A stretch of DNA of 64,000 bases from Jiangella ureilytica (lineage in GTDB: Bacteria; Actinomycetota; Actinomycetes; Jiangellales; Jiangellaceae), in assembly GCF_004348545.1 (NCBI RefSeq), contig NZ_SMKL01000001.1, positions 124,001-188,000 on the forward strand. Direction: 5' to 3'. The position numbers and the translations under genes were made by a program. This document shows, in pieces, positions 19,979 through 30,546 of the stretch. Every line of letters begins with the position of its first letter. Within the stretch, counting starts at the first letter, position 1. The notes under the pieces were generated by a model. It was not told the origin of the DNA. It searched no databases and saw nothing but the letters and a program-made list of their open reading frames with translations.

Positions 19979-20440
19979 TCAGACGCCGCGGTAGTCGTGC
20001 TGGCGCCAGGCCTCGTAGACGGCGACGGCGGCGGAGTTCGAGAGGTTGAGCGAGCGCCGCCCGGCCAGCATGGGGATGCGGACGCGGTCGGTGACCAGCG
20101 GGTCGGCCAGCACCGACGGCGGCAGCCCGGTCGGCTCCGGACCGAACAGCAGCACGTCGCCGGGGCGGTAGGCGATGTCGCTGTGCCGGGTGGTGCCGCT
20201 GGTGGCGAACGCGAACACCCGGTCCGGCCGCAGCGCCGCCCAGGCGGCGGCGAGGTCGTCGTGCACCGTCACGTTCGCGAGGTCGTGGTAGTCGAGGCCG
20301 GCGCGGCGCAGCTTGGCGTCGTCGAGGTCGAAGCCGAGCGGGCGGATCAGGTGCAGGTGGGCGCCGGTGGCCGCGACCATGCGGATCGCGTTGCCGGTGT
20401 TCGGCGGGATGCGCGGCTCGTAGAAGACGACGTGGAACAC
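19979..20440 (-). CDS. trmL: tRNA (cytidine(34)-2'-O)-methyltransferase
   Basis: This is a 153-residue SPOUT-class methyltransferase that methylates the wobble ribose of certain tRNA-Leu species in characterised homologues. The start FHVVFYEPRIPPNTGNAIRM is a family hallmark. The knot region shows LLFGPEPTGLP and IPMLAGRRSLNLSNSAAVAVYE, which bind S-adenosylmethionine. Length is standard. Start is GTG at 20440. It follows the AraC-type gene by 13 bases and may be cotranscribed with it. Confidence 0.93.
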   Translation of the reverse strand: MFHVVFYEPRIPPNTGNAIRMVAATGAHLHLIRPLGFDLDDAKLRRAGLDYHDLANVTVHDDLAAAWAALRPDRVFAFATSGTTRHSDIAYRPGDVLLFGPEPTGLPPSVLADPLVTDRVRIPMLAGRRSLNLSNSAAVAVYEAWRQHDYRGV

Positions 20441-20453
20441 GCTGGGGACGATC

Positions 20454-21422
20454 TCACGTCCGGAACGTGCGGCGGTAGCCCGACGGCGACACGCCCAAGC
20501 TCGCGCGCAGGTGCTGGCGCATCGAGGCGGTCGTGCCGAAGCCGCAGCGGCGGGCGACCTCGTCGACGGTGAGGTCGCTGTCCTCGAGCAGGTGCCGGGC
20601 GCGGTCGACCCGCTGCTGGATGAGCCACTGGCCGGGGCTGACGCCGAGCTCCTGGCGGAACCGGCGGGTGAACGTGCGCACGCTCATCGACTGCCGCGAC
20701 GCGAGGTCGTGCAGCGTCAGCGGCTCGTCGAGGTGCGCGACCGCCCAGCTGCGGGCGTCGGCCGTGGTCAGCGCGTCGGGCTCGGGGACCGGCCGGTCGA
20801 CGTACTGGGCCTGGCCGCCGTCGCGCCACGGCGGGACGACGCAGCGGCGAGCGGCGCGGTTGGCGACGGCGGTGCCGAAGTCGCGGCGGACGATGTGCAG
20901 GCACAGGTCGACGCCGGCCGCCACCCCCGCGGAGGTGAGGATGTCGCCGTCGTCGATGAAGAGCACGTCAGGATCGAGCTTCACCTGCGGGAACAGCTCG
21001 GCGAAGCGGTCGACGCTGCGCCAGTGCGTGGCCGCCGGGCGGCCGTCGAGCAGCCCGGCCGCGGCCAGCGCGAACGCGCCGGTGCAGATGGAGACGATGC
21101 GGGTGCCCGGCGTGATCTGCGCGAACGCCGCCGCGAGGTCGTCGGGGAGGGTGCCGTCGCGCGAGACGCTGGTGGTCTCGTACGACGCGGGGACGACGAC
21201 GGTGTCGGCGTGCGCGAGCGCCTCGGGGCCGTGCGGGACGACGACGTCGAAGTCGGCGTCGGTGCGCACGGTGCCGCGGGCGAGACCACAGGTGTGCACC
21301 TCGTACAGCGACCGGCCGTCGGTCGTCCGGGCCGCGCCGAAGATGCGCGCCGGGATGGCCAGCTCGAACGGGATGACGCCGTCCCGGGCGAGCACGACCA
21401 CGCGATGGGGTCCTGCCGTCAT
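20454..21422 (-). CDS. GlxA-type regulator: DJ-1/PfpI domain plus AraC helix-turn-helix
   Basis: This is a 322-residue regulator with an N-terminal DJ-1/PfpI-like domain (RVVVLARDGVIPFELAIPARIF, elbow SICTGAFALAAAGLLDGRPAATHW) and a C-terminal AraC domain (LTLHDLASRQSMSVRTFTRRF; VDEVARRCGFGTTASMRQHL). It is divergent from an MFS transporter gene 52 bases away. A TGGCCGGA/TCCGGCCA inverted repeat in the shared gap makes that transporter the likely target. It is a different lineage from the GlxA-type gene at 12829. The ligand is unknown. Confidence 0.9.
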   Translation of the reverse strand: MTAGPHRVVVLARDGVIPFELAIPARIFGAARTTDGRSLYEVHTCGLARGTVRTDADFDVVVPHGPEALAHADTVVVPASYETTSVSRDGTLPDDLAAAFAQITPGTRIVSICTGAFALAAAGLLDGRPAATHWRSVDRFAELFPQVKLDPDVLFIDDGDILTSAGVAAGVDLCLHIVRRDFGTAVANRAARRCVVPPWRDGGQAQYVDRPVPEPDALTTADARSWAVAHLDEPLTLHDLASRQSMSVRTFTRRFRQELGVSPGQWLIQQRVDRARHLLEDSDLTVDEVARRCGFGTTASMRQHLRASLGVSPSGYRRTFRT

Positions 21423-21456
21423 GGCCGGATTCTTTCATATGGTGGCTGTCCGGCCA
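21422..21456. promoter_or_regulatory. Inverted repeat in the AraC/MFS divergent promoter
   Basis: TGGCCGGA (21422-21429) and TCCGGCCA (21449-21456) form a perfect 8 bp inverted repeat with a 19-base spacer that is relatively AT-rich (TTCTTTCATATGG). The left arm overlaps the start codon of the AraC-type gene and the right arm ends 18 bases before the MFS ATG. That position would allow one site to act on both genes. Confidence 0.45.
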
Positions 21457-21474
21457 CTGGTGGGGGTGCGGGCG

Positions 21475-22809
21475 ATGCCCGAGGATCGTCGGGTGACGCA
21501 GACTGTGCCGGCTCGCCCGTCGTCGCCGCGCCGGGTGGGCCGGATCCACCGCGCCTGGTGGGTGGCGCTGGTGGCCTTCGTCGCGCTGGTCGGCGCGGCG
21601 GCGTTCCGGGCCACGCCGAGCGTGATGATCGAGCCGTTCCGCGAGGAGTTCGGCTGGTCGCACGGGACCATCTCGTTCGCGATCTCCGTCAACATCATGC
21701 TGTACGGGCTGACCTCGCCGTTCGCGGCGGCGCTGATGGAGCGGTTCGGCATGCGCCGGGTCGTGTCGCTGGCGCTGTCGCTGGTCGCGGCCGGCAGCGG
21801 GCTGACGGTGTTCATGACGGCGAGCTGGCAGCTGGTGCTGTGCTGGGGCCTGCTGGTCGGCCTGGGGACCGGGTCGATGGCGCTGGCGTTCGTCGCCACC
21901 GTCACCGACCGCTGGTTCGTCGCGCGGCGGGGCCTGGTGTCGGGCATCCTGACGGCCGGGACGGCGACCGGCCAGCTGGTCTTCCTGCCGCTGCTGGCGG
22001 TGCTGGTCCAGGATCGCGGCTGGCGGCCGGCGTCGCTGGTCGTGACGGCGGTGGCGCTGGCCGCGGTGCCGCTGGTGTGGTTCCTGCTGCGCGACCGTCC
22101 CGAGGACGTGGGCCTGCGGGCGTACGGCGCTCCGCTGGACACGCCCGCGTCGCCGCCGCCGGGTTCGGGGACGGGTGCCGGGCGGCGCGCGATCGGCGCA
22201 CTGACGTCGGCGGCGCGGACGAAGGCGTTCTGGCTGCTGGCCGGGACGTTCGCGATCTGCGGCGCCTCGACCAACGGGCTGGTGGGGACGCACTTCGTCC
22301 CGGCCGCGCACGACCACGGCATGCCGGTGACGACGGCCGCGGGGCTGTTGGCGGTGATCGGGATCTTCGACCTGGTCGGCACGGTCGCGTCGGGCTGGCT
22401 CACCGACCGGTTCGACCCGCGGCTGCTGCTCGGCGTGTACTACGCGCTGCGCGGGGTGTCGCTCATGGTGCTGCCGTTGCTGCTGGCCGACACGGTGCAC
22501 CCGCCGATGCTGTTCTTCATCGTCTTCTACGGCCTCGACTGGGTCGCGACGGTGCCGCCGACGATCGCGCTGTGCCGCGAGCACTTCGGCGCCTCCGGCC
22601 CGATCGTGTTCGGCTGGGTGCTGGCGTCGCACCAGATCGGCGCCGCGCTGGTCGCTTTCGGGGCGGGGCTCACGAGGGACGCGTACGGCAGCTACGACAT
22701 CGCCTGGATCGGCGCCGGCGCCCTGTGCGCCATGGCGGCCGCGATGGCACTGGCGATCCGGCGAGGCGTCGGCGCGGGCGCCGGTGCCGGTGCCGCGGTG
22801 GGAACCTAG
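21475..22809 (+). CDS. MFS transporter, 12-helix type
   Basis: This 444-residue membrane protein has twelve predicted helices. The N-terminal helix is WWVALVAFVALVGAAAFRA, followed by SVMIEPFREEFGWSHGTIS, a pattern typical of MFS carriers for organic acids (MCT/oxalate-formate-like). Motif-A-like sequence MERFGMRR follows helix 2, and GWLTDRFDPR is the matching loop of the second half. ATG at 21475 is chosen because the upstream part of the open frame overlaps the divergent AraC gene. The substrate is unknown. Control by the adjacent GlxA-type regulator is likely. Confidence 0.87.
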   Translation: MPEDRRVTQTVPARPSSPRRVGRIHRAWWVALVAFVALVGAAAFRATPSVMIEPFREEFGWSHGTISFAISVNIMLYGLTSPFAAALMERFGMRRVVSLALSLVAAGSGLTVFMTASWQLVLCWGLLVGLGTGSMALAFVATVTDRWFVARRGLVSGILTAGTATGQLVFLPLLAVLVQDRGWRPASLVVTAVALAAVPLVWFLLRDRPEDVGLRAYGAPLDTPASPPPGSGTGAGRRAIGALTSAARTKAFWLLAGTFAICGASTNGLVGTHFVPAAHDHGMPVTTAAGLLAVIGIFDLVGTVASGWLTDRFDPRLLLGVYYALRGVSLMVLPLLLADTVHPPMLFFIVFYGLDWVATVPPTIALCREHFGASGPIVFGWVLASHQIGAALVAFGAGLTRDAYGSYDIAWIGAGALCAMAAAMALAIRRGVGAGAGAGAAVGT

Positions 22810-23603
22810 GGGACGTCGGCGCGGACGGCGTCGGCGATGCGGCGGGTGGCGCGGCTGGCCCGCTGGCGGGCGGCCGCCCAGGTGAGCCCGTGGCGTTCGG
22901 CGGCGGCCTTGCCGCCCTGCCGGCCCGCGGGTGGCGCGTAGATGTCGACCAGGAGCGTGGCCTCCTCGTGGGTGACCGTGCCGTTGCCGACCGCCCAGGC
23001 GAGCAGTTCGAACAGCTCGAGGTCGGGCGGGGACCCCGCGCTGGCGGCCGGGTGCAGGTGCTCGTGGCCGGCCGGGGTCTCGTGCCGCTGGTGCGCGAGC
23101 TCGTCGACCGTGAGGCGGAGGGTGTCCATGGCGATGTTGGCCGCGACCTTCACCGGTCGCCGGGCGACCGGGTAGCTCGCGACGACGGTCCAGAGCGCGG
23201 TGACGGCGGCCTGTTCGAGGGCAGGGCGTGAGTCGCGGCCGGCGTGGGTGGCGGCGATGCGGACCGCCTTGCCGAGCATGAGCTGGAACACCGATCGCAG
23301 CGCCAGCGCGTCGCCGTTGCGGCCCTGGCGGAGCAAGGCGAGGAGGATGCCGTCGGCGTCGCCGCGGACCGCGAGCTCGAGGTCGGCCGGCGCGGCGACG
23401 GAGGGGAGCCGCCAGCGGGCGACGGCGCGGGCGGACGAGGGGTCGGCGCAGAGCCGTGCCCACTCGGCGTTCAGCTGCCCGACGAGACTGTCGTCGCTGC
23501 GTCGCGCCGGGCCGGCGGCCGTAGCAGTGGCGGCGGCGGTGGTGGCGGCGGTGGTGGTGGCCGCGATGGCGGGCTGCGACGTGACGGGGATGGCTGCGGA
23601 CAC
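22806..23603 (-). CDS. Sigma-factor-like helix-turn-helix protein
   Basis: This is a 265-residue protein of unknown role. GTG at 23603 is chosen because GGAGGG lies nine bases upstream; the TTG at 23636 has no such site. The N-terminus is a low-complexity Ala/Thr-rich stretch (about residues 10-30) encoded by GCC/GGC-rich repeats. The central part (ALEQAAVTALWTVVASYPVARRP) and the C-terminus (TVTHEEATLLVDIYAP...GLTWAAARQRASRATRRIADAV) resemble sigma-70 regions 2-4 helices. No anti-sigma gene is next to it. It converges on the MFS gene with a four-base overlap. It may be a degenerate sigma or a DNA-binding protein. Confidence 0.6.
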   Translation of the reverse strand: MSAAIPVTSQPAIAATTTAATTAAATATAAGPARRSDDSLVGQLNAEWARLCADPSSARAVARWRLPSVAAPADLELAVRGDADGILLALLRQGRNGDALALRSVFQLMLGKAVRIAATHAGRDSRPALEQAAVTALWTVVASYPVARRPVKVAANIAMDTLRLTVDELAHQRHETPAGHEHLHPAASAGSPPDLELFELLAWAVGNGTVTHEEATLLVDIYAPPAGRQGGKAAAERHGLTWAAARQRASRATRRIADAVRADVP

Positions 23604-23651
23604 GGGGTGGCTCCCTCCGGGGTGGGACGCCCCCAAGGTCGCGAACGACCC

Positions 23652-23724
23652 TTGCCCGGGAACTTGCCCGCAGGCGGTGCGCGCAGCTCAGAGCGGTTGC
23701 CCGAGTGGGTGGACCGCTTGCCCG
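23652..23724. repeat. Four direct copies of TTGCCCG
   Basis: TTGCCCG occurs at 23652, 23664, 23697 and 23718, all in the same direction, with spacings of 12, 33 and 21 bases. They lie between the divergent sigma-like gene and the unknown gene at 23843. Such iterons in a 239-base divergent promoter could be binding sites for a regulator. No regulator is assigned. Confidence 0.45.
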
Positions 23725-23753
23725 GACGGTGTCGCCGCCGGGCCCGCCGGGCG

Positions 23754-23791
23754 TCGTCCACAGCCGGCACGAGTTCGCCGAGTTGTCCACA
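23754..23791. other. Two DnaA-box-like nonamers
   Basis: TCGTCCACA (23754-23762) and TTGTCCACA (23783-23791) both match the actinobacterial DnaA-box pattern and are 29 bases apart in the same orientation. They are not near dnaA or dnaN, so an origin is unlikely. DnaA-dependent regulation or chance are the alternatives. Confidence 0.35.
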
Positions 23792-23842
23792 TTCTGGGGA
23801 ATCGATCGTGACGCGGACCGGCCGGCGGAGCAGTGTCGAGGC

Positions 23843-26192
<2,350 letters not shown>

Positions 26193-26203
<11 letters not shown>

Positions 26204-26639
26204 CCGGCGCGACCGCGTGTGGGCCGCCGGCATGGCGATCCTGGTCGGGGCGCTGCTCGTGCTGGTGGTGTGGCGCGGCGCGCTGCTCATCGGGTCCGGG
26301 TCGGCGGCCGGAGCGGGCATCGGGGTGGCGGTCGTGGTGATCGCGGTCGTCGGCGCGTGGGTGCTGTGGCGGTCGGTGCAGTTCGGGCTGCGGACGCAGG
26401 CGCTCGCCCGCGAGCTCGAGGACGAGGGCGGCCTGCCGGTCGACGACCTCCCGCGCCGGCCCAGCGGCCGCGCCGAGCGAGGTGCCGCCGACGAGCTGTT
26501 CGAGCGGCGCCGCGCCGAGGCCGAGGCCGACCCGGACGACTGGCGCGTGTGGTTCCGCCTCGCCCTGGCCTACGACGACGCGGGGGACCGGTCGCGGGCG
26601 CGCGAGGCTGCCCGGCGAGCGATCGCCCTGCACGGCTGA
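26193..26639 (+). CDS. Membrane protein with C-terminal TPR motif
   Basis: This is a 148-residue protein. Two hydrophobic helices, MAILVGALLVLVVW and a second about residues 45-62 (GVAVVVIAVVGAWVLW), are followed by a cytoplasmic part. That part ends in DPDDWRVWFRLALAYDDAGDRSRAREAARRAI, a single tetratricopeptide repeat. Similar membrane/TPR proteins sit next to dapB in other actinobacteria. The GTG start lies in the last copy of the minisatellite, so translation initiation is set within repeat DNA. The function is unknown. Confidence 0.75.
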
Positions 26640-26734
26640 CCGCGCGGCACTCAGCCGGGCGGCAGCGTCGCGCCGAGGGGGCGCCGGTGGCTGTCGAGAC
26701 ATGTCGACCGCGACCACACTCGCGGCGGGAGCAC

Positions 26735-26748
26735 CTCACCCGGGTGAG
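26735..26748. promoter_or_regulatory. 14 bp palindrome upstream of ggt
   Basis: CTCACCCGGGTGAG is a perfect palindrome in the 331-base gap (26640-26970) between the TPR gene and ggt. It lies about 220 bases before the ggt start. It could be an operator. I see no gene and no clear -10/-35 pair in the rest of the gap. Confidence 0.3.
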
Positions 26749-26970
26749 AACCGTATGGGGCGTAGCCGGTTCCGGCATGTGGTGTCGCGGCGGATGAGGG
26801 TGCATCCCGGCCGGGTGAGGTCCGCGGGTCAGGTCCGGGCCACCGCCCGAAGCCGGGCGGCGTCGCCGGCCGGACTGGTCCGCCCTCTGTGCGCTGATCA
26901 CTTCTCAGCGAGATCGAAATTCGGCAAGGTAGGGGGATCGCACGGCGGCGGGTGTCGAGGGAGACCGGTG

Positions 26971-28803
26971 ATGGGTGTGCAGCGGAGCAGGCGGACGGCG
27001 GCAGTGGCCCTCGTCGGGACGATCGCTCTGGCGGGAGTGGGGCTGCTCGCGCCCGCGCAGGCGGCCGAGGACCGGCGGCCGGACGGCGATCCGCCGCCCA
27101 AGCAGCCCGTCGCCACGGGATCGGGCGGCGCCGTCGCCACCGTCGACCCCGACGCCACCGCCGCGGGCATCGAGGTGCTGCGCCGCGGCGGGAACGCCGT
27201 CGACGCGGCGGTGGCGGCGGCCGCGGCGCTGGGCGTCAGCGAGCCGTTCTCGTCCGGCATCGGCGGCGGCGGGTTCTTCGTCTATTACGACGCGCGATCG
27301 GGCGAGGTCAGCACGCTCGACGGGCGCGAGAGCGCCCCGGCGACGGCCACCGAGCAGCGCTTCATCGACCCGGCGACAGGGACGCCGCTGCCGTTCCAGG
27401 AGGCCCGGGTCAGCGGCCTGTCCGTCGGCACGCCCGGCACGCTCGCCACGTGGGACGAGGCGCTGGACCGCTGGGGCCGCCGCAGCCTCGCCCGCAACCT
27501 GGGCCCGGCCATCGAGCTGGCCGAGGACGGGTTCGTCGTCGATCAGACGTTCCGGTCGCAGGTCGAGGGCAATGCCGCCATCTTCGCCGACTTCCCGGCG
27601 TCGGCTGAGCTGTACCTGCCGGGTGGCGCGCCGCCCGCCGTCGGCACCGTCCTGCCCAACCCCGACCTCGCCGACACCTACCGGCAGATCGCCCGGCACG
27701 GCATCGACGAGTTCTACGACGGCCCCATCGGCGCCGACATCGCCGCCACCGTGCAGGACCCGCCGGTGCGCGACGGCGCGACGCGCACCGTGCGGCCCGG
27801 CGACCTGACGACCGGCGACCTCGCCGGCTACGAGGTCATCGAGCGCGACCCGACCGTCGTCGACTACCGAGGATTGCAGGTGTACGGCATGGCGCCGCCA
27901 TCGTCGGGCGGGTCGACCGTCGGCGAGGCGCTGAACATCCTCGAGAACTTCGACCTCGCCGCCATGGACGAGGCACAGGCGCTGCACCACTACATGGAGG
28001 CGACGGCGCTCGCCTTCGCCGACCGCAACCGCTACGTCGGCGACCCCGACGCCGTCGACGTGCCGCTGGACGAGTTGCTGTCGCAGGGGTTCGCCGACGA
28101 GCGCGCCTGTCTGCTCGATCCCGACGCGGCCGCGCCGAAACCGGTCGCTCCGGGCGTCCCCGACGGCGACTACGGCGGCTGCGCGGCGGCCGCCGAGCCG
28201 GCCGCCGTCGCCGACGAGGGCTCGACGACGCACCTGACGACGGCCGACCGCTGGGGCAACGTCGTCGCCTACACGCTGACCATCGAGCAGACCGGCGGCA
28301 GCGGCATCGCGGTCCCGGGCCGGGGCTTCCTGCTCAACAACGAGCTCACCGACTTCAACTTCGCGCCCACCCAGGGCAGCGCGCCCGACCCGAACCTGCC
28401 CGGCCCGGACAAGCGGCCGCGCTCGTCCATGGCGCCGACCATCGTGCTCGACGGCGACGGCGACGCGCTGCTCGCGCTCGGCAGCCCCGGCGGCGCGACG
28501 ATCATCGGGACCGTCCTGCAGACGCTGGTGAACCGCATCGACCTCGGCATGGACCTGCCCGAGGCACTGGCCGCGCCGCGCCTGTTCCAGCCGAACGCCG
28601 TCAACACCACGGCCGAGCCCGCCATCGACGGCGGCCCGCTCGGCGCGATCCTCGAGGGCCAGTACGGGCACACGCTCGTGCCGACGGCCGAGATCGGCGC
28701 GGCGACGGCGATCGAGCTCCTCGGCAAGCACAAGCTGCAGGCGGTCGCCGAACCGGTCCGCCGCGGCGGCGGCAGCGCGGCGGTGCTCCGTCCGCGGCGC
28801 TGA
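26971..28803 (+). CDS. ggt: Secreted gamma-glutamyltransferase
   Basis: This enzyme hydrolyses or transfers the gamma-glutamyl group of glutathione-like compounds and is made as a self-cleaving precursor. The 610-residue protein has a signal peptide (basic MGVQRSRRTAAV, hydrophobic core VGTIALAGVGLLA, likely cleavage after AQA near residue 31). The autocleavage/nucleophile threonine is the first Thr of GSTTHLTTADRWGN (about Thr419). LNNELTDFNF and RPRSSMAPTIVLD in the small subunit bind substrate. ATG at 26971 has GAGGGAGA upstream. As a secreted enzyme it would act outside the membrane, possibly in amino acid scavenging. Confidence 0.93.
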   Translation: MGVQRSRRTAAVALVGTIALAGVGLLAPAQAAEDRRPDGDPPPKQPVATGSGGAVATVDPDATAAGIEVLRRGGNAVDAAVAAAAALGVSEPFSSGIGGGGFFVYYDARSGEVSTLDGRESAPATATEQRFIDPATGTPLPFQEARVSGLSVGTPGTLATWDEALDRWGRRSLARNLGPAIELAEDGFVVDQTFRSQVEGNAAIFADFPASAELYLPGGAPPAVGTVLPNPDLADTYRQIARHGIDEFYDGPIGADIAATVQDPPVRDGATRTVRPGDLTTGDLAGYEVIERDPTVVDYRGLQVYGMAPPSSGGSTVGEALNILENFDLAAMDEAQALHHYMEATALAFADRNRYVGDPDAVDVPLDELLSQGFADERACLLDPDAAAPKPVAPGVPDGDYGGCAAAAEPAAVADEGSTTHLTTADRWGNVVAYTLTIEQTGGSGIAVPGRGFLLNNELTDFNFAPTQGSAPDPNLPGPDKRPRSSMAPTIVLDGDGDALLALGSPGGATIIGTVLQTLVNRIDLGMDLPEALAAPRLFQPNAVNTTAEPAIDGGPLGAILEGQYGHTLVPTAEIGAATAIELLGKHKLQAVAEPVRRGGGSAAVLRPRR

Positions 28804-28870
28804 CCTCCCGGCAACGACGGCGACGACGACCGGCTCGCCCGACCTGGCGGACCTGCGGCGGGCGCTGCCG

Positions 28871-29188
28871 GTGCTCGCGGAACTACCGGACGACCTCGTC
28901 GGGCGACTGGAGCTGTCGGAGCTGGTCGTGCCCACACCGGAGCTCGCGGTGGCCCGGAGCCGGCTGGAGGAGCGGCTCGGCCACCACGTGGTGACCTACC
29001 GCGCCGGCCCACCAGCGCCGTCGCCGTCCGGCACCGCACTGCACCTGTGCACCCTGCTGCAGCCGGCAGCGCTGGCCGGCGACGACCTGGCCGCCCTCCG
29101 CGGTGCCGAGGCCGATGCTCCCGGTGTGCTGCTCGTCGCCTATGAGCAGCCGCTCAGCCTTCGCCCCGGGGCAGGAGCGGGCGCATGA
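28871..29188 (+). CDS. Hypothetical protein, start uncertain
   Basis: A 105-codon frame from GTG at 28871 shows the strong GC3 pattern of real genes here (LAELPDDLVGRLELSELVVPTPELAVARSRLEERLG). The same codon pattern continues upstream to about 28800 without a normal start codon. It may therefore be a 3' remnant, or it may begin at an unusual codon next to the ggt stop. It has no recognisable domain. Its 3' end overlaps the convergent NIPSNAP gene by 35 bases. Confidence 0.35.
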   Translation: MLAELPDDLVGRLELSELVVPTPELAVARSRLEERLGHHVVTYRAGPPAPSPSGTALHLCTLLQPAALAGDDLAALRGAEADAPGVLLVAYEQPLSLRPGAGAGA

Positions 29189-29471
29189 ACGTCCGCTCGT
29201 AGCGCAGGACGCAGCCGGTCTCGTCGCGCAGGGCGTCGGCGGCGACGAAGTCCGGGTGCACACCGAACAGCGTCCGGTACTCCTCGTAGGCGGCCAGGCT
29301 CGGGAAGCTGAAGAGCGCGAGCGCCTGGTCGCTGGCGCCCTCGGAGGGCAGGAAGTACCCGTGGTGGGTCCCGCCGTGCTCGTTCACCAGCGACAGCCAG
29401 CGCTGGGCGAACCGCTCGAAGTCGGCGATCTTGCGTGGATCGATGGTGTAGGTGACGACGCAGGTGATCAC
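29154..29471 (-). CDS. NIPSNAP-family protein
   Basis: This is a 105-residue protein of the dimeric alpha/beta-barrel NIPSNAP family. ITCVVTYTIDPRKIADFERFAQRWLSLVNEHGGTHHGYF and the closing FMRPLLP are family features. Members are small and their biochemical role in bacteria is mostly undefined. It stands ten bases upstream of no other gene on its strand, and the azlD gene ends just before its start. Family assignment is good; function is open. Confidence 0.82.
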   Translation of the reverse strand: MITCVVTYTIDPRKIADFERFAQRWLSLVNEHGGTHHGYFLPSEGASDQALALFSFPSLAAYEEYRTLFGVHPDFVAADALRDETGCVLRYERTFMRPLLPRGEG

Positions 29472-29480
29472 GCGCGAAGG

Positions 29481-29792
29481 CTACGTCAGCGCGCGCAGCA
29501 GCGCCGTCGTGGCCGCGGCGACGACGATGACGACCAGGAAGGACTGCCGCAGGATCAGCGCGACCACGCCGGCCGCGACCCCCGCGAGCAGCCGCAGGTC
29601 GATCCCGAGGCTCCCGGCGGAGTCGAACAGCTCGACGGCGACCAGTGCGGCCAGCATGGCCACCGGCAGCAGCGTCGCCACCCGCTGGACGTCGTCGCGC
29701 TCGAGCACCGACGCCGGCAGCGACACGCCCGCGAGCTTCAGCGCATAGCAACCGAGCGAGGCGACCACCACCGCCACCCACACCGTCGTCAT
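29481..29792 (-). CDS. azlD: Branched-chain amino acid exporter subunit AzlD
   Basis: This is a 103-residue membrane protein with about four helices (VWVAVVVASLGCYALKLAG; VATLLPVAMLAALVAVELF; LLAGVAAGVVALIL; FLVVIVVAAATTALL). The size and pattern match AzlD, which partners AzlC to export branched-chain amino acids or their analogues. It begins inside the azlC stop codon (four-base overlap), so the two are coupled. No adjacent Lrp-type regulator was seen. Confidence 0.85.
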   Translation of the reverse strand: MTTVWVAVVVASLGCYALKLAGVSLPASVLERDDVQRVATLLPVAMLAALVAVELFDSAGSLGIDLRLLAGVAAGVVALILRQSFLVVIVVAAATTALLRALT

Positions 29793-30475
29793 GTCGCCGC
29801 CTCCCGCCGGTGCAGCAGACCGGCGACGACGGCGATGGGCGCGGCCGCGAGCACGGGAATGCCCGCCGGCACCAGGGGGATCAGCGCCGTCGCCACCAGC
29901 GCACCGCCCGCCGCCACCGCCCGCCCCTCCACCGTCCGCAGCCGCGGCCACAGCAGCGCCAGGAACGCCGCCGGGATCATCGCGTCGAGCCCGAGCGTCG
30001 CGGGCTCGCCGATCGCGGACCCGCCCAGCGCGCCCGCCAGCGTCCCGGCGTTCCACAGCAGGAAGAGCAGCACGCCGGTGGCCCAGAACGCATAGCGCTG
30101 GGCCGGCTCCTCGTCGTGCCCGACGGCCATGGCGGTCGTCTCGTCGATGACCAGTTGCGCCGTGACGAGCCGGCGCGGCCCGGACAACGCCCGCCGGCCG
30201 AGGATGCGCGTCAGCGGGACGCCGTAGAACGCGTTGCGCACGCCGAGCAGCAGCGCCGTCGGGACGGCGGCCAGCCCGGCCCCGCCGCTGCCGATGACGC
30301 CGACCAGCGCGAACTGCGAGGCGCCGCTGAACATCACCAGGCTGAGCACCATGGTCTGCCACACCGTGAGGCCCGAGGCGACCGAGACGGCGCCGAAGGA
30401 CGCGCCGAACGCTCCGGCGTAGGCGGCCATGGCGGCGGCGTCGCGCCGGATCGCGGCCCGCGATTCCTGACCCAT
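29789..30475 (-). CDS. azlC: Branched-chain amino acid exporter subunit AzlC
   Basis: This is a 228-residue polytopic membrane protein. The helix 1-2 region AYAGAFGASFGAVSVASGLTVWQ and the conserved VMFSGASQFALVGVI and LLLGVRNAFYGVPL segments are hallmarks of the AzlC family. It is first in a two-gene operon with azlD. The gene is divergent from the ASCH gene at 30547, with 71 bases between the start codons. Confidence 0.9.
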   Translation of the reverse strand: MGQESRAAIRRDAAAMAAYAGAFGASFGAVSVASGLTVWQTMVLSLVMFSGASQFALVGVIGSGGAGLAAVPTALLLGVRNAFYGVPLTRILGRRALSGPRRLVTAQLVIDETTAMAVGHDEEPAQRYAFWATGVLLFLLWNAGTLAGALGGSAIGEPATLGLDAMIPAAFLALLWPRLRTVEGRAVAAGGALVATALIPLVPAGIPVLAAAPIAVVAGLLHRREAAT

Positions 30476-30534
30476 GGGGGGACAGTACTCATCCGGTCCG
30501 ACAGTGCTGCAGTCGGTTCGGATGGCGATACCGC

Positions 30535-30540
30535 TACCCT
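30535..30540 (+). promoter_or_regulatory. Putative leaderless -10 of the ASCH gene
   Basis: TACCCT lies six bases before the GTG at 30547, matching the TANNNT-N6-start arrangement. No ribosome-binding site fits in the remaining gap. Confidence 0.5.
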
Positions 30541-30546
30541 GGCCCC

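Noticed and set aside
23754-23791. Chromosomal origin based on two DnaA boxes
   Set aside because: Only two boxes, no dnaA/dnaN neighbourhood and no AT-rich unwinding region.
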